Source of the DNA: Candidatus Terasakiella magnetica
GTDB lineage: Bacteria; Pseudomonadota; Alphaproteobacteria; Rhodospirillales; Terasakiellaceae
Assembly: GCF_900093605.1 (NCBI RefSeq)
Contig: NZ_FLYE01000048.1
Coordinates: 111,847 to 175,846 of the forward strand
DNA length: 64,000 bases
Direction of reading: 5' to 3'
The number at the start of each line of letters is the position of its first letter. Position 1 is the stretch's first letter. The position numbers and the translations under genes were made by a program. Of this stretch, positions 8,007 through 17,923 are shown in pieces. Below the pieces are notes generated by a model, which was given only the letters and a program-made list of their open reading frames with translations, had not been told where the DNA came from and did not search any database.

Positions 8007-9884
8007 CTAAATATATTCGCCAGATGTTGTGCTCATCGTATAAGGCGCGAGTGCATCCATCAAGGCTTCGCGGCGCACGGGTTTTGCCACATAACCCTGC
8101 ATACCGTGGCTTGAATATTCCTCAATACTATCTTGCATCACATCCGCTGTCAGCGCGAGAATTGGAATATTGGCTTTCTCTTTATCATCCATGCTGCGGA
8201 TCTGTTTTGTCGCTTCAAGTCCATTGAGGCGTGGCATATGGATATCCATCAAGATCATATCGAATTCATTTTCAACCACCGCATCCACACCTTCTTGACC
8301 ATCATTTGCCATAGAGACATGGTGGCCCATTTTCTCAAGTAAACCCTTGGCAACAGTGCGGTTGATCTTGTTATCTTCCACAATCAAAATGTGAAGATCA
8401 CGCGTTACTTCATTTTGTGGCACGGCTTGGCACACATGTTTTGGCGCTTCTGATTTTGGCAATCTCAGCTCAAAATAAAAGACTGTTCCAACGCCCACCG
8501 TACTTTCCACAAAAATACGATCCCCCCCCATGGTTTCAACCAACCCTGATGAAATGGCAAGCCCAAGGCCTGTGCCGCCAAAACGACGGGAAATAGAGGT
8601 GTCTACTTGCGTAAAGGCATTAAACAAATTTGTAATCTGTTCTTCAGGAATGCCAATTCCAGTATCTTTCACTTCAAAGCGAATGAGCGCATCATCCAGA
8701 CTCTTTTCAAGAACCTGAACAGATATGACAACTTCACCCTCATCGGTAAATTTCACCGCATTCCCGGCGAGGTTGGTCAGCACTTGTGAAATTTTCGCAC
8801 CATCCCCCCAGAAAAATTCGTCCTTATCCACATCAATATTCGTCTTAATGGTGATCCCTTTGCCTTTGGCTTGGGGAATGATCAATTGCTCCACCATTTT
8901 AGCGCTACGATGGAGCGAAAAGGCGTGATGATCAATTTCTAAAGCGCCAGCTTCGATCTTGGAAAAATCGAGAATATCATTCACCAGAGCGAGCAAAAGC
9001 TCACCGGAGCTGCGCAGACTGTGAAGGTAATTGCGTTGGCGATCATCAAGCCCTGTATCTTCCATCAATTGTGCCATACCTGTAATCCCGTTTAAGGGGG
9101 TGCGCAATTCATGGGACATGGTGGCAAGGAAAGAGGATTTCGCCTTGTTGGCTTTTTCCGCTGTGTTCTTTGCAAAAATAAGCGCTTGTTCTTCTTCGCT
9201 CAATCTTTCGATCATGCGGTTATAGGCATCAATCACAATGCCGAATTCATCGTCCGTTTTCCATTTGATCGGGTCGCGACTGTGTTTACCTTCTGTGCGT
9301 TGGATACCACGCAACAGCGTTTCAAGCGGATCAGAGACAAAACGACGGATTGCGCCAGTTACACTGACACTCAACACCAACATTAACAATAAAAGCAGGC
9401 CGGAAATCTGAATAACAGAGTCTTGCAGGAGAACTTCAAGACGTTCTTTGTGGAAAAGGATAACCACTTCACCAATATTCTCACCGCCCACATCCGCATC
9501 AGAGCGAATAGAGCGCCTTACAAGAAGTGCGCTTTCCATATCACTAGGTAGGGCACTGCCCACAGTTGCTAAAACACCGGAGAATTGTTCTTTTACTTCT
9601 GCGCCTGCAACATCAGGATCAAGGCTGAGGGCTGCCAAAATGGCCTCTGCACCGGATTGATCAAGGTTCCACACCGCATCAGACAGGGCTGTGGCATAAA
9701 TATCAGCCAAGGTCTTTTGCTTGGTTTCAAGCTCGGCTTCAAGGTCTGTATAGGTCAAAAAAGCAAACAGGCCAGCCATAAATAAAGCCGCCAAGACAAA
9801 CGGAGGCATCAGCGCCAAGCGCAGCTTCCCCCCAATAGACTTACCTCTTCCAGAAAATGCAGACAAAAAAGAAGACCTTATCAT
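8007..9884 (-). CDS. Membrane hybrid histidine kinase with receiver domain
   Basis: 625 residues. Two membrane helices (about 25-47 and 160-180) bracket a small periplasmic sensor containing a WNLD motif. HAMP domain about 183-235, HisKA with [10 protein letters not shown] (phospho-acceptor His) near 260, HATPase with DTGIG and GGTGLGL near 400, and a receiver at about 500-615 with acceptor Asp in [11 protein letters not shown]. The missing phosphotransfer domain suggests that the receiver hands phosphate to a separate Hpt protein or regulates the kinase itself. Convergent with the caspase gene, with ten bases between. Signal unknown. Confidence 0.93.
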   Translation of the reverse strand: MIRSSFLSAFSGRGKSIGGKLRLALMPPFVLAALFMAGLFAFLTYTDLEAELETKQKTLADIYATALSDAVWNLDQSGAEAILAALSLDPDVAGAEVKEQFSGVLATVGSALPSDMESALLVRRSIRSDADVGGENIGEVVILFHKERLEVLLQDSVIQISGLLLLLMLVLSVSVTGAIRRFVSDPLETLLRGIQRTEGKHSRDPIKWKTDDEFGIVIDAYNRMIERLSEEEQALIFAKNTAEKANKAKSSFLATMSHELRTPLNGITGMAQLMEDTGLDDRQRNYLHSLRSSGELLLALVNDILDFSKIEAGALEIDHHAFSLHRSAKMVEQLIIPQAKGKGITIKTNIDVDKDEFFWGDGAKISQVLTNLAGNAVKFTDEGEVVISVQVLEKSLDDALIRFEVKDTGIGIPEEQITNLFNAFTQVDTSISRRFGGTGLGLAISSGLVETMGGDRIFVESTVGVGTVFYFELRLPKSEAPKHVCQAVPQNEVTRDLHILIVEDNKINRTVAKGLLEKMGHHVSMANDGQEGVDAVVENEFDMILMDIHMPRLNGLEATKQIRSMDDKEKANIPILALTADVMQDSIEEYSSHGMQGYVAKPVRREALMDALAPYTMSTTSGEYI

Positions 9885-9978
9885 CGTTTTATAATTCCAA
9901 ATAAGCTACGCGTTTTCGATTAACTGCGCAACGGTTCTATGAGGAATTTTATGAGAATAAAGCCTTCTTGTAATTGAT

Positions 9979-11565
9979 TTATGTCGCCTGCTCTTTTGTC
10001 TTATGGAATTCCAGCTCTGGATAGTCTTCCTGTGCCTTGTCCAAATGCCATGCATTTCGGGCCAGAAAAACAGGTTCCTGATCATGATCATCCCCTGTTG
10101 CCCCGCGATTTTCATCCAGAAACTTTTTCAGTTTCAGATGATCATCGCACGTCACCCAGCGCGCAGTGTAAAGCGAAGTCGCTTCGAATATGACCGGAAT
10201 ATTATATTCCGTGCGAATCCGGTCTGCCAGAACTTCAAACTGCAAGGCCCCAACAACACCAACAATCCAGTCAGACCCTATCAATGGCTTAAAGACGCGT
10301 GCAGCGCCCTCTTCAGCAATCTGTTGCAGGGCTTTACCCAAATGTTTGGCTTTCATCGGGTCTTCTGGGCGGGCTTTTTGCAAAATTTCAGGGGCAAAAC
10401 TTGGAATACCCGTGAAATGAAGGGCTTCACCTTCAGTCAAGGCATCACCAATGCGCAAATTCCCATGGTTTGGCAAACCGATGATATCACCAGCGACTGC
10501 TTCTTCAGCAAGCTCACGGTCTTGGGCCAAAAACAGAGTTGGGTTATGAACATTGATCATTTTATTAGTGCGCACATGCTTCATTTTCATGCCGCGTTTA
10601 AAATGACCGGAACACAGGCGGATAAAGGCAATACGGTCGCGGTGTTTCGGGTCCATATTGGCCTGAATTTTAAAGACAAAACCGGTGACTTTTTTCTCCG
10701 TTGGCTCAATCTCGCGATCTTTGGTCGGTTGTGCACGTGGACTTGGTGCAACTGTGGCCAAACCTTCCAACAATTCACGCACGCCAAATGTGTTAATGGC
10801 AGAGCCAAAATAAACCGGCGTCAAGTGACCCGCAAGATAACTCTCCAGATCAAACTCTGGGCAAAGCCCGCGCACCATTTCAACATCTTCGCGCAGTTTT
10901 TCCAGCGCGTCTTCAGGTAAAAGCTCATCAAGCTTAGGGTCATCAAGGCCCTGACATTCAATGCCTTCTGTCAAAGTATCATTCTTGCCTTTATCAACAA
11001 GGATGAGCTTGTCGTTAAAGAGGTCATAACAACCAAGGAAGTTACGCCCCATGCCGATAGGCCAACTGGCAGGCACCACGTCAAGTGCCAGTTCCTGCTC
11101 CACCTCATCCAAAATTTCAAAGGCATCGCGACCTTCCCGGTCAAGCTTGTTCACAAAGGTCGTAATCGGCACATCACGCAGGCGACATACCTCAAACAAT
11201 TTACGGGTCTGGTTCTCAATACCTTTTGCCGCATCCAGCACCATGACGGCAGAATCCACCGCTGTAAGCGTGCGATAGGTATCTTCAGAAAAATCTTCGT
11301 GACCCGGCGTATCAAGCAGGTTGAAGGTTTTATCAAGATAATCAAACGTCATAACTGATGAGGCAACAGAAATCCCGCGTTCCTGTTCCACCTTCATCCA
11401 GTCAGAACGCGCACGACGACGATCACCTTTTGCCTTTACAGCCCCTGCCAACTGAATAGCACCCCCAAAGAGGAGCAACTTCTCAGTCAGTGTTGTTTTA
11501 CCTGCATCAGGGTGAGAAATAATCGCAAAAGTTCTGCGCTTATAGATTTCTGTTTCAAGTGTCAT
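9979..11565 (-). CDS. prfC: Peptide chain release factor 3
   Basis: 528 residues, the usual RF3 length. The translation GTPase motifs are in place: SHPDAGKTTLTEKLL (G1), DTPGHEDF (G3) and NKLDREGRD (G4). RF3 uses GTP to remove RF1 or RF2 from the ribosome after peptide release. Monocistronic, divergent from the gene at 11691. Nothing unusual is seen. Confidence 0.97.
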   Translation of the reverse strand: MTLETEIYKRRTFAIISHPDAGKTTLTEKLLLFGGAIQLAGAVKAKGDRRRARSDWMKVEQERGISVASSVMTFDYLDKTFNLLDTPGHEDFSEDTYRTLTAVDSAVMVLDAAKGIENQTRKLFEVCRLRDVPITTFVNKLDREGRDAFEILDEVEQELALDVVPASWPIGMGRNFLGCYDLFNDKLILVDKGKNDTLTEGIECQGLDDPKLDELLPEDALEKLREDVEMVRGLCPEFDLESYLAGHLTPVYFGSAINTFGVRELLEGLATVAPSPRAQPTKDREIEPTEKKVTGFVFKIQANMDPKHRDRIAFIRLCSGHFKRGMKMKHVRTNKMINVHNPTLFLAQDRELAEEAVAGDIIGLPNHGNLRIGDALTEGEALHFTGIPSFAPEILQKARPEDPMKAKHLGKALQQIAEEGAARVFKPLIGSDWIVGVVGALQFEVLADRIRTEYNIPVIFEATSLYTARWVTCDDHLKLKKFLDENRGATGDDHDQEPVFLARNAWHLDKAQEDYPELEFHKTKEQAT

Positions 11566-11690
11566 GACGTGCTTAAATCCAATAAAATTTTTCAGACAAT
11601 AGGCATATTGAGAAAAATGGCGAGTCCTTTTTTTGACCTTAATCCTGTAACTTGTTACTCTATTTAAAAATAGTGGGAGGAAAGAGCATC

Positions 11691-12074
11691 ATGACTGATA
11701 CAAATAACGCACCTAAAGCAACACCAAAATTAAAACGAGCCCGTCATGCCAGCGCCCAAGCCACCTATATGGAACGAAAGCGCGCTGAAGGTAAGGAATG
11801 GTTAGCCACATGGGTGCCCGGTGAGGCCAAAGAAAGCTTTAAAGCCCTTGCCAAAAGTGCCAATACTGATGAAAATGCGCCTTCAAAATCTTATATTCAA
11901 GCCGTTGAAAAAGCCGTTGGGGAAAGCGCGCCAGATTGGGCGAAAGCCAACCAAACCCTGTTAAATCTCTGGCTCATTGCTGAGCATAATGTGCAAATTG
12001 ATTTCACCGCCCCAACAGAGAAGAAACCGAAGAAGGACAAAAAGCACAAAGAGAAGAAGAAAAAGAAAAAGTAA
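11691..12074 (+). CDS. Small lysine-tailed hypothetical protein
   Basis: 127 residues from the ATG at 11691, which follows a GGGAGGA site. The protein is basic and helical; the last 25 residues are almost entirely lysine with a few Glu, Asp and His, like a nucleic-acid or ribosome-binding tail. The middle (WLATWVPGEAKESFKALAKSA) has a W-V-P pattern resembling small ribbon-helix-helix-like proteins, but I do not recognise a family. Divergent from prfC and ten bases from the end of the convergent gene at 12085. No function assigned. Confidence 0.75.
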   Translation: MTDTNNAPKATPKLKRARHASAQATYMERKRAEGKEWLATWVPGEAKESFKALAKSANTDENAPSKSYIQAVEKAVGESAPDWAKANQTLLNLWLIAEHNVQIDFTAPTEKKPKKDKKHKEKKKKKK

Positions 12075-12084
12075 GCCTTTGTTC

Positions 12085-12909
12085 TTATTTCGTCGCAGCC
12101 AAGTGGTTTAACAGCCCGTAGGTCGCCTGAATACTTGATGCATCGATCTCGGCTTCAAACTCTGCCCTTTTCGCCTCGTCATGCACCCGAATGCTGATGG
12201 GAGAATAAAGCGTGCGCAACAGCTTTAAAGTTTCCTTCTCACTTAAGGTCCAAGCCCACACGCCTTCGCCTTCAAAGGCATATTTTTCTGATTGACCCAA
12301 GCCGTTATTGATCGAGCGCATCAACCACCCAACACGATCATTAAAATCAGCAAATGATTTCGCCATATGGGCAAAATAGCGATCAATGGCTTTATTGGCT
12401 TCAATATGACGATAAAGGTCGCCCCACTGGGCCTCATTTTCCTTTATTTCTAAAATAGCATCCCAGTAGCCCTGAACGTCTTTTTCCACCTTTTGCTGAC
12501 ATTCATTGCCTGCCAACATCTCCAAAGACTTAAACAGACCCGGCAACATGCGTCGTGAAAACACCTCCATATCACCTGAGACAAGCTCCCCCGTATCAGG
12601 AAACCATTTAGAGAATCGTTTGACCAACAATCGATCAAAGGGACGTTGGCGCACCTTTGAACAGAGGTTTTTCTCTTTCCATTTTAAGTGAGCATTAATG
12701 CTTTGTGAAAAATGCTGCACCAAAAGGGCGGACTTTTCCTCAGCAAAATTGCGTGTCAGCGTTTCAATAACCTTTGGCGAAATACCGGGCAAATACCCCT
12801 CTTTCTGATTTTCCAGAAGGTATTGAGTAAAATGATCAATCAAGCCCTGAACCGTTGAGCCATAGACTTCTTTATCCGGACGAATAAAATGTTGTTCTTT
12901 ATTATTCAT
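12085..12909 (-). CDS. Hypothetical helical protein
   Basis: 274 residues from the ATG at 12909, chosen because AAGGAGA lies about eight bases upstream; a frame that opens 32 codons earlier lacks a ribosome-binding site. The protein is soluble and mostly helical, rich in Trp, Phe and Lys, with no motif I recognise. It is convergent with the lysine-tailed gene and divergent from the queuosine operon. Coding is supported by codon use and the ribosome-binding site; function is unknown. Confidence 0.75.
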   Translation of the reverse strand: MNNKEQHFIRPDKEVYGSTVQGLIDHFTQYLLENQKEGYLPGISPKVIETLTRNFAEEKSALLVQHFSQSINAHLKWKEKNLCSKVRQRPFDRLLVKRFSKWFPDTGELVSGDMEVFSRRMLPGLFKSLEMLAGNECQQKVEKDVQGYWDAILEIKENEAQWGDLYRHIEANKAIDRYFAHMAKSFADFNDRVGWLMRSINNGLGQSEKYAFEGEGVWAWTLSEKETLKLLRTLYSPISIRVHDEAKRAEFEAEIDASSIQATYGLLNHLAATK

Positions 12910-13033
12910 TATGCGCAGTCTCCTTACTACGTAATTATACATAGAGATGTGCCGTCTGGCAAAAAAACTTGTGGCTCTCTTTAATATATGAAATAAGGTG
13001 CCCAACTAGATTTTGAAGGTTGAATATCAATCT

Positions 13034-13065
13034 CCCGGTCGCAGCCTACCCGGATAAAACAAGGA
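13034..13065 (+). promoter_or_regulatory. PreQ1 class-I riboswitch
   Basis: The RNA would read CCCGG-UCGCAG-CCUA-CCCGG-AUAAAACAAGGA. P1 is CCGG (13035-13038) with CCGG (13050-13053). The loop UCGCAG matches the known Thermoanaerobacter tengcongensis aptamer, C13049 is where the preQ1-pairing cytosine should be, and CCU in the loop can pair with AGG in the A-rich tail to form P2. That AGG is the ribosome-binding site of queC (ATG at 13075), so ligand binding should block translation. The context, preQ1-precursor synthesis genes, fits exactly. Confidence 0.88.
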
Positions 13066-13074
13066 TAACGCAAA

Positions 13075-13782
13075 ATGAAATCCATTGTGATTTGCTCAGG
13101 CGGGCTCGATTCCGTCACACTGGCCTATAAAATGGCCCATGAGCACGACTTAAAACGCCTTATTTCTTTTGATTATGGTCAGCGCCATAAAAAAGAAACC
13201 GCCTATGCTGCGCGTTGTGCAGAACGTTTAGGCGTACCTCTTGATATTGTGGACATCACCGCCATTGGAGCTTTACTCACAGGTTCAGCCCTCACTGATG
13301 ACGTGGATGTGCCCGATGGTCATTACGCTGAAGAGAGTATGAAAAGCACGGTCGTTCCCAATCGCAACGCCATTATGCTCACCATCGCCTTTGGTGCGGC
13401 AGCCGCGCAAAATTGTGATTGCGTGGCAACAGCCGTTCATGGCGGGGATCATTTTATCTATCCTGATTGTCGCCCCGATTTCATCGACAGTTTCAATAAA
13501 ATGCAGGCCCATGCACTTGATGGCTATGCTGATGTAGAGCTTTATGCCCCGTTTGTTCATATCCCTAAAGATGCGATTGTCACACAAGGCATGAAACTAA
13601 ACGTGCCTTATGAAGACACATGGTCTTGTTATAAAGGCGGTGAAATTCATTGCGGGCGATGTGGCACCTGCGTTGAGCGCCGTGAAGCCTTCCATCTGGC
13701 AGGTGAAACAGACCCGACCAAATATGCCGATCCTGACTTCTGGATTAAAGCGCGTGAAAACCATCAGGCTGAAAAGGTGTAA
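13075..13782 (+). CDS. queC: 7-cyano-7-deazaguanine synthase
   Basis: 235 residues. QueC converts 7-carboxy-7-deazaguanine to preQ0 with ATP and ammonia in queuosine biosynthesis. The PP-loop SGGLDS (residues 8-13) and the zinc-binding CYKGGEIHCGRCGTC near the C-terminus are intact. First gene of a three-gene operon; its AAGGA ribosome-binding site is part of the preQ1 riboswitch, so synthesis should drop when preQ1 is plentiful. queD starts six bases after its stop. Confidence 0.97.
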   Translation: MKSIVICSGGLDSVTLAYKMAHEHDLKRLISFDYGQRHKKETAYAARCAERLGVPLDIVDITAIGALLTGSALTDDVDVPDGHYAEESMKSTVVPNRNAIMLTIAFGAAAAQNCDCVATAVHGGDHFIYPDCRPDFIDSFNKMQAHALDGYADVELYAPFVHIPKDAIVTQGMKLNVPYEDTWSCYKGGEIHCGRCGTCVERREAFHLAGETDPTKYADPDFWIKARENHQAEKV

Positions 13783-13788
13783 TGAGCC

Positions 13789-14145
13789 ATGTTTACCATT
13801 TCCAAACAGTTCCACTTTTCCGCCTCTCACCAGCTTCATGGGCTGGCAGATGATCACCCTTGTTCGCGTCTTCATGGTCACAACTATATTTGCGAAGTGG
13901 TCTTGCAGTCTGACACGCTAAATTCTGTTGGATTTGTGCGTGATTATCGCGAACTCTCAGACCTTAAAAACTATATTGATGATGAGCTTGATCACCGTCA
14001 CCTCAATGACGTTTTAGGTGAAAATAACACCACAGCAGAACTCATGGCCCAGCATTTATATAACTGGGCTCATGCGCGTTGGTCTGAAGTGGTCGCTGTG
14101 CGCATCAGTGAAACACCAAAAACATGGGCGGAGTATCGACCATGA
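13789..14145 (+). CDS. queD: 6-carboxytetrahydropterin synthase
   Basis: 118 residues, a normal QueD length. It converts dihydroneopterin triphosphate to 6-carboxytetrahydropterin. The zinc-binding histidines are visible in FSASHQLHG and LHGHNY, and the catalytic Cys in DHPCSRLHGH. Second gene of the que operon; its stop overlaps the queE start (ATGA), so translation is coupled. Confidence 0.96.
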   Translation: MFTISKQFHFSASHQLHGLADDHPCSRLHGHNYICEVVLQSDTLNSVGFVRDYRELSDLKNYIDDELDHRHLNDVLGENNTTAELMAQHLYNWAHARWSEVVAVRISETPKTWAEYRP

Positions 14146-14855
14146 GCAAACCCATCAACATTTGTGAAATCTTTGGCCCCACCATTCAAGGTGAAGGTGC
14201 CCAAATTGGTCGCCCAACCGTTTTTGTGCGCACCGCAGGCTGTGATTATCGCTGCTCTTGGTGTGATACCCTATATGCGGTTGATACAGCCCATGCCAAT
14301 GATTGGCGCAAAGTTATGGCTGCTGACGTGATGGCAGAAATTGAACAGCTCAGCCAGAACACACCCATGAGCGTAACATTATCAGGGGGAAACCCCGCCA
14401 TGCAGCCCTTGGGCGAGTTGATCGAACTTGGCCAAGAAAAAGGTTATGATTTTTCCATGGAAACCCAAGGCAGCCTTGCCCGGGACTGGTTTTCCAAACT
14501 GGATAACCTCACCTTAAGCCCCAAGCCGCCTTCATCAGGTATTGAGACAGACTGGTCCCTTTTTAAGGACTGTGTTGAGGCGGCGGGCTCAAAGACAAAC
14601 ATCAGCCTGAAAATCGTCATTTTTGATGAAGCTGATTATAAATATGCCCAATTAGCTGCCAAGCTTTTCCCTCAGCTCCCGCTTTATTTACAAGCAGGCA
14701 ACCATATGGTTGATGATCAGAGTGACGCAGATATTGATGGTGTGTTAGAGCGTTTACGCTGGCTGGCTGAAAAAGTCGCCCAAGACCGTTGGCAAAAAGC
14801 TTGCGTTTTGCCACAGCTTCATGTTTTGGCATGGGGCAATAAACGCGCAGCGTAA
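14142..14855 (+). CDS. queE: 7-carboxy-7-deazaguanine synthase, radical SAM
   Basis: 237 residues from the ATG at 14142, selected because it overlaps the queD stop and has GGAG nine bases upstream; an earlier ATG at 14124 lies inside queD and lacks a site. The radical-SAM cluster motif is GCDYRCSWCDT (CX3CX2C), and IQGEGAQIGRP near the N-terminus is typical of QueE. It forms 7-carboxy-7-deazaguanine from the QueD product. Last gene of the operon. Confidence 0.96.
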   Translation: MSKPINICEIFGPTIQGEGAQIGRPTVFVRTAGCDYRCSWCDTLYAVDTAHANDWRKVMAADVMAEIEQLSQNTPMSVTLSGGNPAMQPLGELIELGQEKGYDFSMETQGSLARDWFSKLDNLTLSPKPPSSGIETDWSLFKDCVEAAGSKTNISLKIVIFDEADYKYAQLAAKLFPQLPLYLQAGNHMVDDQSDADIDGVLERLRWLAEKVAQDRWQKACVLPQLHVLAWGNKRAA

Positions 14856-14931
14856 AGAAAATACAATTTATCCTCATGCTTAGTTATGCAATAATTGTCC
14901 AACTATTCAAAAATAGATCTGAAGGGGCACT

Positions 14932-16554
14932 ATGAGGTTTGTGAGAAAACGCATATTCGCACTTGTTCTGGCCCCTATATCGGCTCTTGTCATCATGAGC
15001 TATTTTGTCCTTGATATTGTCCATATTCAAGACCACCGGATTAACCAAGAACGCAGCCGTTTTGTAAAAGCCGTCATAAACCAACAACCCAAACACGTGG
15101 GTGTTGCAGTACAGGAATACACCCTGTGGAATGAAGCTGTTGAAGAAATCATTGAAAAGAAAAATATGGAATTTGCCGATGACAATATCGGCTCTTATAT
15201 GATCGAAACATATGATTTCATCACAACACTCGTTCTTGACCCGCAAAATAAAAAATTCATGCGCTTTAATAGCGATCATGAATTGCCCTCTAAGCTCAGT
15301 ACAATTCCCGATATCCTCAAGCTTGCAAACCAGCTTCGCAACACAGCGCCTAAAGACTATAAAGTCATCTCAGACTGGATTAATATTGACGGAAAATTAT
15401 ATGTCTTGGGGGTGGGTGCATTTACCTATCAGTCCTCTCAAGAGGCGCAAAACAAAACACGCAAAGCTTCTGAAAAATATGTTCTGGTTGTCCTAAAACA
15501 TGCCTCAGAGCGTTTTTGGAATGATATTTCCAAAGACTATGACTTACCAAGCCTAAGTTTAAACACCCCTTCTGGGGATGGGGTTCAAATCCCTATCCTG
15601 TCAAACTCCAATACAACGACAGCTATCCTTAATATAGCCGGGCACCCCCATATTATTCAGTCGATTTTTGAGCGTTTTGGCCTTGCAATCTTTTTCATCA
15701 TTCTCACCCTTGTAGCCATCACACTCTTTACCATTAAAAAATCACTTGAGCTCAAAACAGCCCATGATGAGCTGCTTGAACTTAATGAAAACATGGACCA
15801 ACTCGTGCAACAACGCACCGCTGAGCTTAAACAAGCCCTCAGCGATACAGAAAAAGCCAGTAACGCCAAAACAGCCTTTCTTTCCAGTATGAGCCATGAA
15901 TTGCGCACACCACTTAACGGCATCCTCGGCTTTGCCCAATTGCTGGACCAAAACCACAATAAATCAATTAGTGAAAAAGAACAAAACTGGCTTAGCCAAA
16001 TTATTCAGGCGGGTAACCTGCTTTTAAGTTTGGTCAATGACGTGCTGGATATGGCCCATGTGGAAAGTGGTAAAATCCCTCTTTCCCCTGAAACATTTAA
16101 GCCCATTGAAGTGTTTAAAGAGTGCTATGCCATCTGCACCCCACTGGCCAATGAGAAAAATATCGAGATCATCGGCAACCCCGGTTCAGACTGTTATGTC
16201 CATGTGGACCGACGCCGCTTAAAACAGGTTTTGCTCAACCTGATTAACAATGCCATTAAATATAATCGTGAAGGCGGTAAAGTCACCATTGGGTGTCGTA
16301 ATCCTGATGAGGAAACCATCCAGTTATTTGTACAAGACACAGGCTACGGCATTAGCGAGGAAGACCGTGAAAAGGTTTTTGAGCCGTTTTTTCGCAGCCA
16401 GCGCATTGATGAAATGGTTGAAGGTACAGGCGTGGGCCTGCCCCTTGTCTTGCGCCTTGCCAAGGCCATGGGCGGAGAAGTTAGTTTTGAAAGTGTTGTC
16501 GGTGAAGGCACAACTTTCTTTATTGATTTCCCAATCTGCACACCACCCAAATAA
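14932..16554 (+). CDS. CHASE4-domain sensor histidine kinase
   Basis: 540 residues. A membrane helix at about 8-30, a periplasmic CHASE4-type sensor at about 40-230 (the EYTLWNEAVEEI motif is characteristic), a second membrane helix near 245-265, a coiled-coil linker, HisKA with [18 protein letters not shown] near 320, and HATPase with DTGYGI and GTGVGLPL. There is no receiver, so it must act on a separate response regulator that is not adjacent. GAAGGGG precedes the start. The gene ends one base before the convergent HD-GYP gene. Confidence 0.92.
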   Translation: MRFVRKRIFALVLAPISALVIMSYFVLDIVHIQDHRINQERSRFVKAVINQQPKHVGVAVQEYTLWNEAVEEIIEKKNMEFADDNIGSYMIETYDFITTLVLDPQNKKFMRFNSDHELPSKLSTIPDILKLANQLRNTAPKDYKVISDWINIDGKLYVLGVGAFTYQSSQEAQNKTRKASEKYVLVVLKHASERFWNDISKDYDLPSLSLNTPSGDGVQIPILSNSNTTTAILNIAGHPHIIQSIFERFGLAIFFIILTLVAITLFTIKKSLELKTAHDELLELNENMDQLVQQRTAELKQALSDTEKASNAKTAFLSSMSHELRTPLNGILGFAQLLDQNHNKSISEKEQNWLSQIIQAGNLLLSLVNDVLDMAHVESGKIPLSPETFKPIEVFKECYAICTPLANEKNIEIIGNPGSDCYVHVDRRRLKQVLLNLINNAIKYNREGGKVTIGCRNPDEETIQLFVQDTGYGISEEDREKVFEPFFRSQRIDEMVEGTGVGLPLVLRLAKAMGGEVSFESVVGEGTTFFIDFPICTPPK

Positions 16555-17781
16555 TCAGCTCGCCATCACATAAAATTCGGTCAGATGCGTTTCCAGCAAA
16601 GTAATAAGCTCTGGATCAAACGCGCCTTCTTCCGTTTGCTTGGAAATGATATCCAACACCACATCCGCACTTAAGCTTTCACGATAAGGGCGCTTTTGCA
16701 CCAAGGCCTGAAAAACATCACACACCGCCAAAATATGGGCTTCGCGCTCAATCTGAGTTTTATCCAAACTATAAGGATAGCCCGAGCCATCCCAACGCTC
16801 ATGATGCATGGCAACCCAGCGCGTAATCCGGCTATCCGGGATCACATTATGTAAAACCAGTGCGGAGTCAAAACTATGACGGCGAATAACCGCGCGTTCT
16901 TGCACATCCAACGGTCCGGCTTTTTCCAGAATTTCATCAGGCACACGCAATTTACCGGCATCATGAAGAAGCCCGGCAACCTCAATATCATCTAGAACGT
17001 TACCGCTAAAACCACAAAGCTCAGCCATATAGCGCGATAGTTTGGCGACCTTGACGGAATGTTCGTGGGTAAAAGGGCTTTTCGCATCAATGATACGCCC
17101 GATTAACAAGGAGAAATCATGCACATTCTGACCGGAAATATGAAGTTGGTCATTTTCGGGCTGCAACCCATCCAAAAGACTTTCAATTGCTTCAGGCCCA
17201 CAGTTAAACCAAAAAGCATCGGCCTGTGCCACCTCTAGAAACACATCAACAAGCTCAGGATCAAACAGATCACCAGATGATTTTTTCACTTGATCAAAAA
17301 TACCTGATTTAATCAAAATCAACGGGCTATGCATAGGGTCTTGGGCACGCTCATGCGCGGCCAGCACGTCAATACGGTCTGAGAGAAAGATCAAATTAGC
17401 CAAACGTTTTATCTTGTCCGGCAGATCTAAATTGGTCAGACATTCCCATCGGTCATGATGGTGGCGCACAGGCAGTGCAAATTCTTTTAACAAGGAACAG
17501 TTATTAAGATACTCATAACCGCGGATACAATGCTCTTGTGCACCTGTCCATTCCATCTCTTTGGTCAGGCTGCCATGTTCTAGCGAAGACGACACCCCGC
17601 AATCATGAAGCAATCCAAGGTGAGTAACAAAAAGGCAGTCCCTATCGGACCATCCCATATGTTTTGCCATCTGTAAGGCCATAGCCCCCACACGGTGACC
17701 ATGAAAAAGGTCATCAACACCGACATAATCCAGAGCACTCGCTAAGGCACAGATTGCTTTATGTTTATTGAGTTTTAGCAT
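16555..17781 (-). CDS. HD-GYP phosphodiesterase with degenerate N-terminal HD domain
   Basis: 408 residues. The C-terminal half (about 225-400) is a standard HD-GYP domain: LLHDAGK, RRHSFDS, HHERWDGSGYP. Such domains hydrolyse cyclic di-GMP. The N-terminal half (about 18-140) repeats the layout in weaker form (LGLLHDCGV, EHCIRGYEYL, VRHHHDRWE), suggesting an internal duplication whose first copy lacks the GYP motif and may be a sensor. No membrane segment or receiver. Tail-to-tail with the CHASE4 kinase gene, without a gap. Confidence 0.92.
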   Translation of the reverse strand: MLKLNKHKAICALASALDYVGVDDLFHGHRVGAMALQMAKHMGWSDRDCLFVTHLGLLHDCGVSSSLEHGSLTKEMEWTGAQEHCIRGYEYLNNCSLLKEFALPVRHHHDRWECLTNLDLPDKIKRLANLIFLSDRIDVLAAHERAQDPMHSPLILIKSGIFDQVKKSSGDLFDPELVDVFLEVAQADAFWFNCGPEAIESLLDGLQPENDQLHISGQNVHDFSLLIGRIIDAKSPFTHEHSVKVAKLSRYMAELCGFSGNVLDDIEVAGLLHDAGKLRVPDEILEKAGPLDVQERAVIRRHSFDSALVLHNVIPDSRITRWVAMHHERWDGSGYPYSLDKTQIEREAHILAVCDVFQALVQKRPYRESLSADVVLDIISKQTEEGAFDPELITLLETHLTEFYVMAS

Positions 17782-17923
17782 CTTTTTTGCCTGCTTTTAA
17801 AAACGTAGTTTCATTATTTTTTTACCAACAGGGCTTGAAAACCGACAAGCCAGGTCGGATTTATCTGGTATTCTCTCCATAATCTGGGTAGAACACACAT
17901 CAAATTATAGACCATTATGTATT

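Noticed and set aside
10003..10920. 305-residue open frame on the plus strand
   Set aside because: It lies entirely antisense to prfC, has no ribosome-binding site and its composition is that of a shadow frame.
14884..15279. 131-residue frame opposite the CHASE4 kinase
   Set aside because: It overlaps a strong gene, without a ribosome-binding site.
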